Notes under the pieces: model-generated | Told to the model about the DNA's origin: nothing | The model's database searches: none | Seen by the model: only the letters and a program-made list of their open reading frames with translations | Program-made: the position numbers and the translations under genes | Assembly: GCF_019649055.1 (NCBI RefSeq) | Contig: NW_026570221.1 | Location: 2,294,001-2,358,000 of the forward strand | Source: Paramacrobiotus metropolitanus | Lineage: Eukaryota > Tardigrada > Eutardigrada > Parachela > Macrobiotidae | Direction of reading: 5' to 3' | DNA: 64,000 nt | Shown: positions 20,776-31,436 of the stretch, in pieces | How the letters are laid out: every line of letters starts with the position of its first letter | Position numbering within the stretch: position 1 is the stretch's first letter

Positions 20776-21285
20776 TTAATGGTTGTTAGCTTCAAGGTGT
20801 TGCTGAATAGCTTCGGATACGTGGCGTTCCCATTGCTGGGTGTCGTAGCGTACGTTGAAAATGGCGTTCGGTAGTTGTTTTGGCTGGCGGCACTTGCGGA
20901 TAGTCAGCATGACGGTGGCAATAATTGCAACGGCAAGAGTTAGGAAAGGTGGAAGGAGGGACATGATAAGTGAGGATTCGCTCGCACAGGTACAGACCGG
21001 AGGCAGCAGGGTGGAAGTAGTCCCTTGTACATAACTGGCATTAAGTTGTTGGATAAGGCTTCGGAGATTACGGATGGTATTGTTAAAACTTTAATGGTGG
21101 CATCCGATTTGGAAAATTCTGCTAGCGGTCGCTGGAAGTGGGTTGGCATTGAGGCGATGGTATTCTGTAGCAGAGGGATAGTCGAGTTCAGGTCTTCTAC
21201 GTTGCGGATGTAGTATTGGGAAATAACGTTGGCAGCAGTTTGTGGGTTGGCAGGTTGTCGGGCAAATTGTTGATACAGGTAAGTG
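20776..21285 (-). pseudogene. Membrane-anchored protein, last exon, one frameshift
   Basis: Two overlapping minus frames join into one protein of about 170 residues if a single base is skipped in a TTTT run near 21083. The N-terminal part (STYLYQQFARQPANPQ, then VEDLNST, LQNTIAS) and the next part (NNTIRNLRSLIQQLNAS) are helical with N-glycosylation sequons. A CTC cysteine pair follows, then a membrane span (FLTLAVAIIATVMLTI), a basic stop-transfer (RKCR) and a short tail ending in a stop at 20776. An in-frame stop just upstream suggests an exon start near 21280. This is a type I membrane topology. It could be a cellular gene exon or the C-terminal part of an envelope-like retroelement protein; I cannot tell which. 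The frameshift could be real or a homopolymer error. Confidence 0.4.
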
Positions 21286-21579
21286 CTTCACACCACGTCA
21301 TTTCACGTCATTTGTAAATTCTTTAACCCAAACAAGGTGTTCGGTATTCCTCTTTTTTCAAGTCGTACGCACCGGTCCATACAGTTTTCCCAGGCGTGCA
21401 ACGACCTTTACATATGGCATGCCGCCCTTACTTTTTGAAATTTCCTGATGGAAAAGCGTTTTTACTCTTCAGTGTCCTGGCATGTGTGATATTTTGTACT
21501 TGTACAGATAAAATAATATCAAAGTAGAGTTTTTTAGACAGCGTTTATCTATCCAGATGCAACGGGGAAACGCGATTAT

Positions 21580-22345
21580 TATATTATTATTACATCAAGA
21601 GCAGACAACCCGATTAACGGGACTTCAACGTCTGGTCGGTACAAAAGTAAACAACATCAGCATATTACGACAGATCAACCATTCGGAGAGCAAACTTGAA
21701 AAACCCACGCCATCAACACTGAGTATCTGCATGTTAACATTCTGTATGCGCTCAAAGATGTCCTTCAGTCGGATAGCCAGGGTGCTTTCTCCGATCTTCT
21801 TTTTCGCTGAGGCTTCGATTCTTTTCGGCTTCCGGAGATTGTACCGCGATGTAACATCCGTGAAGTCAATCATCTCGACCAAATACTTCGGTGGACGGTA
21901 CGCTTCGTGGTTGTAGATCTTGTACAACCATACTGCTTCAGACTGCTTCCAACGGTCGTACACTGGCAGGATACGCAGTTTCTGATACAGCTCGGGTGTT
22001 ACCCGCTCCTTGTAATCAGAAATCGCCCGCAGTGCTTTCCGCTGTGCTTTAGCCAGTTTACCGCGCAAACCAAAGATGCCGGTGACCACGTATCCGACCC
22101 GTTGTCGAAGTGTGGCTGCACACAGGCATGGTAAAGGCTCCTACGCTGGGGCAGATCCAGGCCGTCTTTTGCACAGTTAATCATTGCGATGCCGTAGTTA
22201 ACTTTCCGCAGCACGTGATCGATATGCGTTCCCCACTTCATGTTGCGGTCTATGTAGATCCCCAGGTACCGGTACTTCACGTGCTTTTCTTCTTCCATCT
22301 GGTAGTCGTTGATTGTGACCAAGCAAATAATAACCAAGCAAATGC
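21580..22345 (-). pseudogene. 5'-truncated LINE, reverse transcriptase C-terminus
   Basis: Two minus frames (22364-21999 and 22089-21625) give the thumb and C-terminal part of a non-LTR retrotransposon RT. YLGIYID, MKWGTHIDHVLRKV and LDLPQRRSLYHACVQPHFD are typical Jockey/CR1-clade features, then NLRKPKRIEASAKKKIGESTLA. A frameshift separates the frames near 22090. The element ends in a TAA-rich tail (about 21575-21596). The palm with the catalytic motif is absent. It is dead. Confidence 0.8.
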
Positions 22346-22980
22346 AGTTTAAATTTATGGTCAAAGGCTTTGAAATTTAGTTCATTGGCAATTTTTGTGA
22401 AATTTTTGCTTACTGCTGCAGTCTACAGATAACGAAAACTCATCGATCCAGTAACTGGTGTCACAGTATCACCTCGCACTTCTTGGATGTAACAGTATGT
22501 ACTATGTACCCTATACGTATGCATGCGCATAAGGCGAAAATTCCATGAAAAACGCAGCCGCGTTGAATGCGGTTTATAAACGCTCCATCCATGTATTTCA
22601 AACTTATAATTTATTGATTAAAATGTAACAAAACATACATACTTGGTTTTACCATGTTTATGATATGTTTTCTTCTTCCAACCTTCAAACCTTATTTCCT
22701 TCAAACCTTTGAAGGAGATAAAGAAGATATTAATGAATATCAGACAATATAGTTCAATACAAACACAAACTGTTAAAATTACACACAAATACTGTACACA
22801 TAAATACACACACAAACTGTTAAAACTTTTATATCATGAAAGTCGGCTGCCATCGGGCTCGCAGAATTAATCGCACGAAAAATGACCAACTGGTCATTGT
22901 TGCAGCACAAAAGTGGTCTGCAAACCACATTTCTACTTCGGCTTGCATACACATTTTTATTGCCACACATTTTTTTAACT
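22346..22980. other. AT-rich spacer with short direct repeats
   Basis: ACACAAACTGTTAAAA occurs twice (about 22762 and 22811), and a CTTCAAACCTT repeat lies at 22683-22711. No gene is seen. Confidence 0.4.
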
Positions 22981-23267
22981 TGCGGCTGACGCATTCGTGA
23001 AGGTTTGCATGGGATGCGGATACAATGATGCCACTGTACAGTTTGCAAATGATTCGGCTAAAACGATTCGAATACATAAAAAACATTCTAGAAACTCCAT
23101 ACGGAGACGTTAGAATGTTTTCTGTATTCGAATATTATAATACCAAAGGAAAATGTCCAAAGACCGATGAGCTTGCCTTAGTTGCACGTACTGGAAATGC
23201 CAACTGGATGGACGCATATTTCCGTGTCCGTAGCTGGAGGTATCTAACGATCGGCAATTTCTTCGTA

Positions 23268-23316
23268 CCCCATCCAAAAGTGCCAGTCAAGGCGACTGTT
23301 CAACATTTGGTTGGGG
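23268..23316 (+). repeat. Stem-loop, alpha type
   Basis: CCCCATCCAAA pairs with TTTGGTTGGGG with one T-T mismatch. The 3' side continues into GGCGAAATGCC, as in the other copies. Confidence 0.65.
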
Positions 23317-23575
23317 AAAGGCGAAATGCCAGCGAATATGGTCCAGGTGCGCGAAAAACGGAATGTATCGCAAAATGTTTAATACTATGCAAAGTAACCA
23401 AAATAAGCGAGAAATCGAAATGCTTAATGCGTGATATTAACCGCTGTCGATAAATTCCGTGGAAATATGGCACAAAACATGTACAGAGGGTATTTGAAAC
23501 TTGGCAGTCCACCTGCTACGAGCGAAAATCTGATCTAATATTATGCAAGAAATCTAGCTGTACTTGCACCTAGTA

Positions 23576-23909
23576 CAAGCTTGTCCGGTAATTTCTGTCG
23601 TAAAGGTACAGCTAGCGCGAAATTTGCGCTTGAAACGGTGGCCACGTCACTACTCTTATCGGACTGCCTAAATCCGCTCCGCAGTTAGATTTTCCATTAC
23701 TACACTGACCGTTTTTTAGTCACCGTCCGCCAGGCAGTTACTGTGATTCTCATTAAATTATCTGGCGTGCACCAAGCCACCAGCCAGCCAGATGCGTGTT
23801 ACGTATTTAAGCAGTGTGGCGTGGCGCGCCGTGGCATTGAGTTTGGCGTAATACGCAAATTTGTGTTTTTTCGCTGTATTGAACCGGCAGAAATTACCGG
23901 ACAAGCTTG
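23576..23909. mobile_element. Tc1/mariner-type MITE, 334 bp
   Basis: Terminal inverted repeats start CAAGCTTGTCCGGTAATTTC and run about 24 bp at both ends; TA flanks both sides (23574-23575, 23910-23911). No transposase is present. The insert interrupts repeat unit U1 relative to the units at 45 and 48 kb. A shorter inverted relative lies at 52462-52607. Confidence 0.8.
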
Positions 23910-25934
23910 TACAACCGATTGTATCAGCGTGTTTGCAACTAAATCCGATAAGGTTTCACGGCCACGTTAAAATCCTTCATCGTATAACTGTTCATGATAA
24001 AAACTGCAAGTCCAGTTAGATTAAAACGCTTCTGATAATGTTTCACTGCTTCAGACCAAGATTCAATCAATAATACTGTATTTTCTGCGATCGGCGCACA
24101 AAGTTTGCCGCGAGAAACAGTAAACAAAAATTTCCCGTTACTTGAAAAAAGCGAAATGCACTTAAAAGTTTTTTAATAGTTCGCATTTTTTAATGGTTTT
24201 TGTTTCAGCAGCAACCAGCACACAAGCATGACAATACGCTTACACTTATGATAGCTTTTTGGTTCTAAATAAGCGATAAAATAAATTCTATCTTCATTGC
24301 AATTTCTTTTTGTTTTGACCCTAAAAAATATCTTTCCTCTTGTCCGCTTTGGGCAGTCCGTCCCGGGTGCTGAACTGACTATTTCATGGCGTACATCAAT
24401 CACTAACACGGATTTCATAAATACGATCCTGTATTTACGCCCGAGACCAACCGCGGTCCCGCATTACAAAGTTTCTTTTCACTTTTGGCAACAGTATGTA
24501 CAAAATAATTGTACTCGTAGTCGTATAATATTATGATATGCTGTTGTTTTAACTCGCTTGTGCCACTGAGCACTGACAAAATCAACTCGAGCTGAACGGT
24601 CGAGAAGAGAAATACACAATTCGGTATATCAAATATTGCAGTTTTACACGAATAAATAACACGATGTACGATAAGTGTCAAGAAAATACTTTTGAATCGA
24701 TTAATTATCTTGATTAAACGGCACTGTAACAATTCAGTACATTTAGCAGAATACCATAGCTGATTTTGAGAAATTACAGCATTGTACAGTAATTACGGAC
24801 TCGGGACACACAAAGCTGGTTGACTCTGTACGGAGGCCACCGGCTCACGATTATTAGGTACCTGTAGTATAATACGAGCATATGCACTTCCTTATCACCA
24901 CTCGTACTTAATGTGCAAATCGGAATAATTGGTTCAGTGATGTAAATATTTCTGAAGACGGTATAAAAATGTTTGTGCCAACATGGGTTTTCTGTCTTCT
25001 GACTTCTGCTAGCCTGCTATTAACGGAATATCCAAGTTTTTGTTGTATACTGTATCATGATGCCTGCTTTTTCGGTGCTGATTACGATTACTTCCACTTC
25101 GTTCTGTGTTCCCGGCATTTTCTCTATTGTGTGTTTTATGTAAACCAAGAAGTAATATTCATGCTCATTAAATTGAATACCTTTCCGTTAGGTTGCTGAT
25201 GTGCGCATAAAACATTGTGAATATGGATTCTCATGTTTTCTTTGCCAAACCGGCCATTCCTGTTGCGATTGTCAGGGTCTGCGGCATTGTCACTGGGCAA
25301 TGTACGATCTAAACTGCTACTTCCCCGTTTACAATGGCCCCAGAAAGTGTGACATCGATTCCTTCGCCCACTAAACAGGTATCGAGTTCCCGAAAATAAT
25401 TACAGATATCACATATCTCTGACAGCGGTACAGCTTCTAATTCGGTCCCGGTGTTGCATTTTTCGTATTTTTGCGGGACAATCTTCAGTCCTTTTACTGT
25501 ACAGTGCAGCTTGTTCAAGTACCTATAGTTAACTTGCTATTTTTTATGGATTAGGCCGCTGCACGCTTCTCGCTATATAATGTAACCGAAATACTTAATT
25601 CATTCAGGTCAATGCCATTCTGTCAGAATCTGAGAATGTCACGGGAAGTACTGATACGTAGATCGCAATAGGACGTAAACAAATCAATGAAAAATGTGTT
25701 TCTTTATGTACCGGTATAGTTACCATTTCTGGTAAAACATTTGGTACAATACGGAAAAAGTATTAATCGTAAGCAGTCTTTCGTTTACTGGCCATAGGGC
25801 ATTGTGGCAATGTTTAAGATCCTTATGAAGTGAATTCTCGTTAATTTATGCGTTTGGCTCCCAACGTTCAGTGCACCCAGGCGTTCATAGTAACATTTTT
25901 CGTGGTATGAATGTTTTGCCGATAAGGTCCATTA

Positions 25935-26652
25935 TTAAGGGAAGTGGCCCGATACATGGTACCAAATTCGTGTACACGCACGAAATCTTTCATTTTCGCG
26001 CACTCTCAAACCCTTTTTTCCTCCTGTTTCATGACATTCTGCAGCTAATTGATTGGTATACGTTTGCGTGTGCAACTTCCGGTTCGGCGGTTAGGGCTGT
26101 TCAAAATGTATGGCTGTTCGTTATTCCAAAACGTTTAAATGCATGCAGGTGTACCAAAAGTCTCATTATGAACCGATGTCCTTCGAATTATGCACGTAAA
26201 TGCACATAGCCAGGAAGATCGCTTTATACCGATCCCTACTTCCATGATTTTTTCAAATTTTAAAATTTATTTTAAAATTTTTAAAATTCATTTTAAAATT
26301 AAAAAGACCTGTTAGCACAGTGGATTGTGTAACAATGTTCTTCGTGGTTATATGCCTATAACAGACACTCCTACCAACCGACTCCTCACTGTACGTGCAA
26401 AATCTGAAAGAGATCGGTTTTATAATGAGAATTTTGGTATACCTGAATGCATTTAAACTTTTTGGAATTTTTTGCAGCCATAACTGCCGAACCGGATGTT
26501 GCGCGCGCAAACGGTTTTCACGCTAGGGTATACAAATCTTCTGTTAAAGAATGTCATAAAACGAAATAAAAATGTGTTTGCGAGTGCGCAAAAGCGAAAG
26601 TTTCCGTGCATATACACGAATTTGGTACCATGCACCGGGTCACTTCCCGTAA
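25935..26652. mobile_element. piggyBac-like foldback MITE (MITE-b)
   Basis: The left end is TTAAGGGAAGTGGCCC and the right end is the complement with TTAA degraded to GTAA. Inverted arms flank an AT-rich centre at about 26255-26300. It lies downstream of receptor copy 2 at the place that MITE-a occupies downstream of copy 1, so it predates the duplication. A 22-bp foreign stretch (CTCCTACCAACCGACTCC, about 26365-26385) interrupts the right arm. Confidence 0.75.
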
Positions 26653-26689
26653 TATAGTTCTTGGAAAGTACTCGACTACTCGTGCAAAC

Positions 26690-26752
26690 CCGGTATTCAG
26701 TGTGCGGCGATTACATTTGTCTTAAAATTTTGAGATGGGCCTTCATATACAT
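26690..26752. repeat. 63-bp duplication, left copy
   Basis: CCGGTATTCAGTGTGCGGCG through CTTCATATACAT is repeated without visible change at 27904-27966. The two copies flank the miniature LTR element exactly. The matching flank of receptor copy 1 (reverse complement at about 8930-9000) contains this sequence only once. Confidence 0.9.
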
Positions 26753-27903
26753 TGTCACGACTTGAAGGTGGCGGCATAATGTATTTATTATGAACCGCCA
26801 CTGAGGGCGCAAACAACCAACTGATTGTTGTCATCAGGACAACAGTGGCACACTGCAACCGCAGTTGCTATGCTGGACAACACACCACACAGAGGTCACA
26901 GCGGACACAACATTCTCGTGACATCAGTGCCACTGCACTACGCCACACGCCCTTCACTTCTGAAGTGTTAACAAAGAAGTACAAATCCAAAGTCATACTA
27001 GTCAAAGCGCGTACGTACAGATACAAGCACCGAATTTTCTTAGCAACGAGGATTAATTCCATTTTGCGCATTAAAACACACTTATTCACTCAACCTGCCA
27101 CAGCGTCCTTCGTACGTACAACTCGCTCATTCTCCCTTGCTGGTGAAGGTCATCTGGCTGGCTCTCCGAGTGCAGCATTAACCAAACTCTTTCCACGCCG
27201 TCCGTCTTACCACGCTCTTCATGCGGCTTCTTGATCCACTGGAATCTTTCATCCTTTCACCACGTTCCTTGTTCATCATTTCATTGACTGTGCCTTGTCA
27301 CTGGCACCGTCGCTGGCGTCCACGGCTGTCTGGCTTCGCTCACCCCTCTGCCACGAAGGAACCGTCGGTCTCCAGGCTTCGCCCATTTCCCAGGTGCGTC
27401 GCCGAAACCAATTCTCTACATCGGCTGGGCAGCCTTAAGCAGACGTATATCTTGGTCACGGGCCTCACGGAGGAACGGTACTCGTCCGCCTCTCCACCGT
27501 CGCGGCTTTCCCAGCTGCCTCCACAGGTGCGGCACTTCTCCTCCCGCCCTGCTTTCCCTCGTGGATCCCATCCACGATTCAGGCACTCGTTCCCAGCACT
27601 ACCACGTTTTACATCCGATGGATGGAGTTGTTGTGCCTCTCCCTGGCTCGTCGATCGCGTCGTTCCGGCAGTAAAGCAGCATACATTAACACCTATATGC
27701 CACTAGTACTGACATCCTTCACGCCACTGTCACGACTTGAAGGTGGCGGCATAATGTATTTATTATGAACCGCCACTGAGGGCGCAAACAACCAACTGAT
27801 TGTTGTCATCAGGACAACAGTGGCACACTGCAACCGCAGTTGCTATGCTGGACAACACACCACACAGAGGTCACAGCGGACACAACATTCTCGTGACTAC
27901 GCC
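26753..27903 (-). mobile_element. Miniature LTR element (TRIM-like)
   Basis: Identical 170-bp direct repeats (26753-26922 and 27728-27897) begin TGTCACGACTTG on the plus strand and enclose about 800 bp. On the minus strand a primer-binding-site-like TGGCGTGAAGGATG follows the right repeat, and purine-rich GAAGTGAAGGG precedes the left one. This suggests minus orientation, with LTRs possibly extending to CTACGCC. The interior has two plus frames (26845-27234, 27221-27706), Ser/Pro/Arg rich without any Gag or Pol motif, and I do not call them genes. It behaves as a non-autonomous retrotransposon. Confidence 0.65.
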
Positions 27904-27966
27904 CCGGTATTCAGTGTGCGGCGATTACATTTGTCTTAAAATTTTGAGATGGGCCTTCATATACAT
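27904..27966. repeat. 63-bp duplication, right copy
   Basis: This is the second copy of 26690-26752. It continues into CATACAGTACAAACAGC, the original downstream sequence as judged from the copy 1 flank. Confidence 0.9.
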
Positions 27967-28150
27967 ACAGTACAAACAGCTTAAAAATGAGTTTTTTTAA
28001 TGAAAAAAAACTATTTCTTCATCTTGCGCAGTTTGGACCATAAAAAGCTTCTACAAGAGCTCGGCACCGGTCGGTATATGCAAAAACAAACAGTATCTGT
28101 ACGTAAACCGGCTGAAAAATAGGATTTATTCTTCGTTTAATTGAATTTAT

Positions 28151-28849
28151 TGAATCGCGTATTTGGCCCGGTACGTACATAGTACAAAATTCGGGTACAT
28201 ACTTGGAACTTTCGCTGTCGCGCACTCCTAAACACTTTTTTGCATTGCTTTATGACATTTTGTTGCCAAAGAATTTGTATATGTAGGCGTAAAATCCGTT
28301 TGCGCGCGCAACATCTGGTCCGGGAGTTACTGAAGTAAAACTTTAAAAGTTTAAACGCGCGGAGGTGTACCAAAAGTCCCAATATGAACCGATGCTCTTC
28401 AAATTTTGCACGAAAACGCGCATTACTATGAAAATCGTTTTGGTACCGAACCAGCTTTCTATCATTTTTTTCAAATTTTAGAATGAATTTCAAAAATTTT
28501 AAAAATTGATTAAAAATTTTGAAAAAAATGGTAGAAAGCTGGTTCGGTACCAGAACGATCTTCATAGTAATGCGCGTTTTCATGCAAAATTTGAAGAGCA
28601 TCGGTTCATAATGGGAGATTTGGTACACCTCCGCGCGTTTATGCTTTCGGAGTTTGTTTTTCACTGATAACTCCCGAACCAGATGTTGCGCGCACAAAAT
28701 TATTGGCTTTTTCGCCTATTTAATTATACAAATCCTTGGGCTACAAAATATCATAGAGCAATGCAAAAAAGTGTTTGGGAGTGCGCGACAGCAAGAGTTG
28801 CCGCGGATGTACACAAATTTGGTGCTATGTGCCGGGCCAAATCCCTTAA
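28151..28849. mobile_element. piggyBac-like foldback MITE (MITE-c)
   Basis: The right end reads CCAAATCCCTTAA and the left end is eroded (ATTTGGCCCGG). Arms face an AT-rich centre at about 28480-28530, and the inner parts around CGAACCAGCTTTCTA are strongly inverted. The copy 1 flank near 8765 has the same neighbouring sequence without the insert (CATATTCATTAAACG), which marks the target as TTAA. Confidence 0.75.
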
Positions 28850-28873
28850 TAAGTATGCGAAAATATATTTTAT

Positions 28874-31436
28874 TTAATTCCGCACCAATAACGTAAGGAT
28901 AATCCGGGTAAAATAACCGCAGGCGATTTCGTTTCCGTTGCTGGCTAGTCTTTTGGCACACCAGATCTGAGAAAACGTTAGCCGGAACTCCCGGCTCAAG
29001 GAACAGAGAATGATCAAAAAGACGGCACCCTTCAATAAATGCAGCGCATCCATCACATTGCCGAGCGGGATAAAGACATTGTTGAAGAAATCCACGGAGA
29101 AACATGTGGAGAGCGCCAATAATCCCGATGGACCGTCGGTAAGGATGCAGACCACGGCGATGACCAGTACCACAGCCGTTGGAACATCCCGCCTCGCTGC
29201 CTGGTAACCACCTCGGGGAGCCGCCGGCCGCTGCAGTGCGTTGAAGGGTGTGGCCGATATTATTTCCATCTCGGTGGCGTTACTGGCCGGGTGACTCATC
29301 TCCTGGGCGGTTGACGGAGCCGTTTGGAGTGTCGGGGAATAATTTGATGGAAACGCTTCGTCGGAGAATGTTAACGGAGTTCCATGGCGTTCGGGACGAA
29401 GCAGGGCGATCACCAATGGAACGCTAATATTATTGGATTTATTACTACTTACGTACTTGTTGAATCCGCATACAACATAATTATGGTGTTATCTATGTAG
29501 ATACTCGGAAACAAAATTTAGAAATAAATATTCAAAACGTTTAAAATAACCGTGAATCTAAAAATGCGGGATATACTCGTAATTTCGACCAGTCAAATCA
29601 AAAGTTCTTCCTGAAAGATATTCATATGTGCAAGCATAAAATCGGCACATTCCCGTATAAGAAGCAAATATTATGTATATACTAGTGCTATTATGCATAT
29701 AAAATAATTTGTTTCATCCTGGAAATGTTGGTAATGGAAGAAGGAAAACGGCTACAAGATTTCGCTAGATTATACGAGCTCCTGGTTTACCTGAGACAGA
29801 ACAGAAGGAAACACGGCAGCAGTTTGGCCGCAATGCACGCATAGAAAGTTATTATCTGCAGGTTATGGTGATTTTTGCGCGACAAATCTGATTCGCCAAT
29901 ACTGTACATCGGCACCACAGGCACTCCTGTTGGATTAAGGTATTCCGGTGCATCATGCTGAAATTGTGCAACACAGCGCCGTGCAATATGAAGAGTATAG
30001 GATAATTTCCGATTATGTCAAAGTGACATGGCGCACAGTACAGACAGTACGTACCTGAAATATGTCGATTTGTACACTGTAAAAAAGGAGACATGCATTG
30101 AAACAGATCCTTCTACATACTCCATAGACTTTAAGGGATTTGGCCCGGTACATAGCACCAAATTCGTGTACATCCACGGGAACTTTCGCTGTCGCGCACT
30201 TCCAAACACTTTTTTGCATTGCTTTATGGTATTTTGTAGCCAAAAGATTTGTATACATAGGCGTGAAATCCGTTTTTGCGCGCAACATCCGGTTCGGGAG
30301 TTATGGCTGTTAGAAAATTCTAGAAAGTTTAAATGCATTCAGGTGTACCAAAAGTCTGATTATGGACCGATCCCTTTCAAATTTTGCACGTAAATGCGCA
30401 TAACCATGAAGACCGTTCTTACACCGATCCAGTGTTTTAGCATGTATCTCAAATTTTAAAATGAATTTCAAAAATTTTGAAATTCATTTTAAAATTCGAA
30501 AAAAATCGTGGAAGTCTGGATCCGTGTAAGAACGATCTTCATGGTTATGCGCATTTACGTGCAAAATTTGAAAGGGATCGGTCCATAATCAAACTTTTGG
30601 TACACCTGAATGCATTTAAACTTTCTAGAATTTTCTAACAGCCATAACTCCCGAACCGGATGTTGCGCGCAAAAACGGATTTCACGCCTATGTATACAAA
30701 TATTTTGGCTACAAAATACCATAAAGCAATGCAAAAAAGTGTTTGGAGTGAAGACAGCAATATTCCATGTATGTACACACGAATTTGGTGCTATGTACCG
30801 GGCCAAATCCCTTAATGAATCGTTGGTGTCGGTGATACATTAAATTTTGAAAATCCTTTTGAAAACTGACCTTAAATACGATGGCGTCCAGAAAATAACG
30901 TTGCATATCCCGACCGCCGCGATAATGGTATACGGCAGCAACATCTTGCAGCACCTATCCGCTGCTCTGGGGAACATCACCGTCCAGCAGCGAAACAGCG
31001 TCAGGTTAACGGTGAGCCAGGCGGCGATCGAATGGAAAACGATAGTAAATTGTACATGGAAGAAGATAAAAGCCATCCACGAATAACTGTGCCACAGGGC
31101 GACGGGCCAGACGGCGTTCAGGATGTTCTGATGAACGACGAAGGGAATGTACGTCATCATCAACAGCGTGTGTACCACAATCAGCGCTGTCAGGAGTACC
31201 GTTGTCGGGGTTACCAGAGATCGACGCGTCAGTACGGCGATGCTCAGGAGATTGCCGACAATCCCGACAGCGCAGATTACTACTGCAAGGTAGCCATGGA
31301 TCGAAGCGTAGGCGGCGTGGAAGGCCCAGAAAAAATCCCCGGAATACGGCAAAGGTTCCGGAATGCCCGGCGGTGCATCAACATAAAATACCAACGGCGA
31401 AATTGTCTTTTCGTTGTGTTCAAAGTGGGCAATCAT
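28874..31436 (-). CDS. Myosuppressin/FMRFamide-receptor-like GPCR, copy 2 (4 exons, 434 aa)
   Basis: Exons are 31436-30871 (566 nt), 30076-30055 (22 nt microexon), 29957-29791 (167 nt) and 29423-28874 (550 nt). Phases fit (2, 0, 2) and all introns are GT-AG (794, 97 and 367 nt). The total is 435 codons with no internal stop. Exon 1 holds the N-terminus, TM1 (GYLAVVICAVGIVGNLLSI), TM2, TM3 and TM4. The microexon and exon 3 give extracellular loop 2 and TM5 (FYACIAAKLLPCFLLF). Exon 4 gives a long third intracellular loop, TM6 and TM7. Similarity to insect myosuppressin and sex-peptide-type receptors is seen in YIPFVVHQ, HSIAAWLTV, LTDGPSGLLAL and PLGNVMDALHLLKGAVFLII. The DRY position reads FRC and NPxxY is absent, as in relatives that have WRY. 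It would sense a small neuropeptide at the cell surface. Intron 1 contains MITE-d. Exon 3 of all three copies is 167 nt, which supports the model. Confidence 0.83.
30131..30815. mobile_element. piggyBac-like foldback MITE (MITE-d) in an intron
   Basis: TTAA flanks (30131-30134 and 30812-30815) enclose GGGATTTGGCCCGG and its complement, with arms of about 300 bp folding back around 30450-30490. It fills most of intron 1 of receptor copy 2. Ends match MITE-c (GGGATTTGG) better than MITE-e (GGGAAGTGG), so two subfamilies exist. The RNA of the intron would form a very long hairpin. Confidence 0.8.

Larger units (their letters stand above)
22980..25720 (+). repeat. Divergent repeat unit U1
   Basis: This is the first clear copy of a unit that recurs at 32.6, 38.6, 44.7, 47.4, 51.1 and 55.3 kb in the same orientation. 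Landmarks here are a stem-loop (23268-23316), a block around ACGTTAAAATCCTTCATCG (23960), a block around CGAGAAACAGTAAACAA (24110), the ACGATGTACGATAAG motif (24661), a block GGTTGACTCTGTACGGAGG (24818) and the stretch around TGTGACATCGATTCCTTCGC (25350). A frame at 24969-25199 starts with a signal-peptide-like sequence after GGTATAAAAATG, but the aligned units do not keep it. I find no conserved gene. Confidence 0.5.

Noticed and set aside
24961-25199. Small secreted protein gene after GGTATAAAAATG
   Set aside because: The aligned positions in units U2 and U5 do not keep the ATG or the frame; the TATA-like sequence overlaps the start codon, which is implausible for a promoter.
26845-27706. 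Two long plus ORFs inside the miniature LTR element
   Set aside because: Low-complexity Ser/Pro/Arg composition, one starts inside the terminal repeat, and no Gag, protease or polymerase motif is present.
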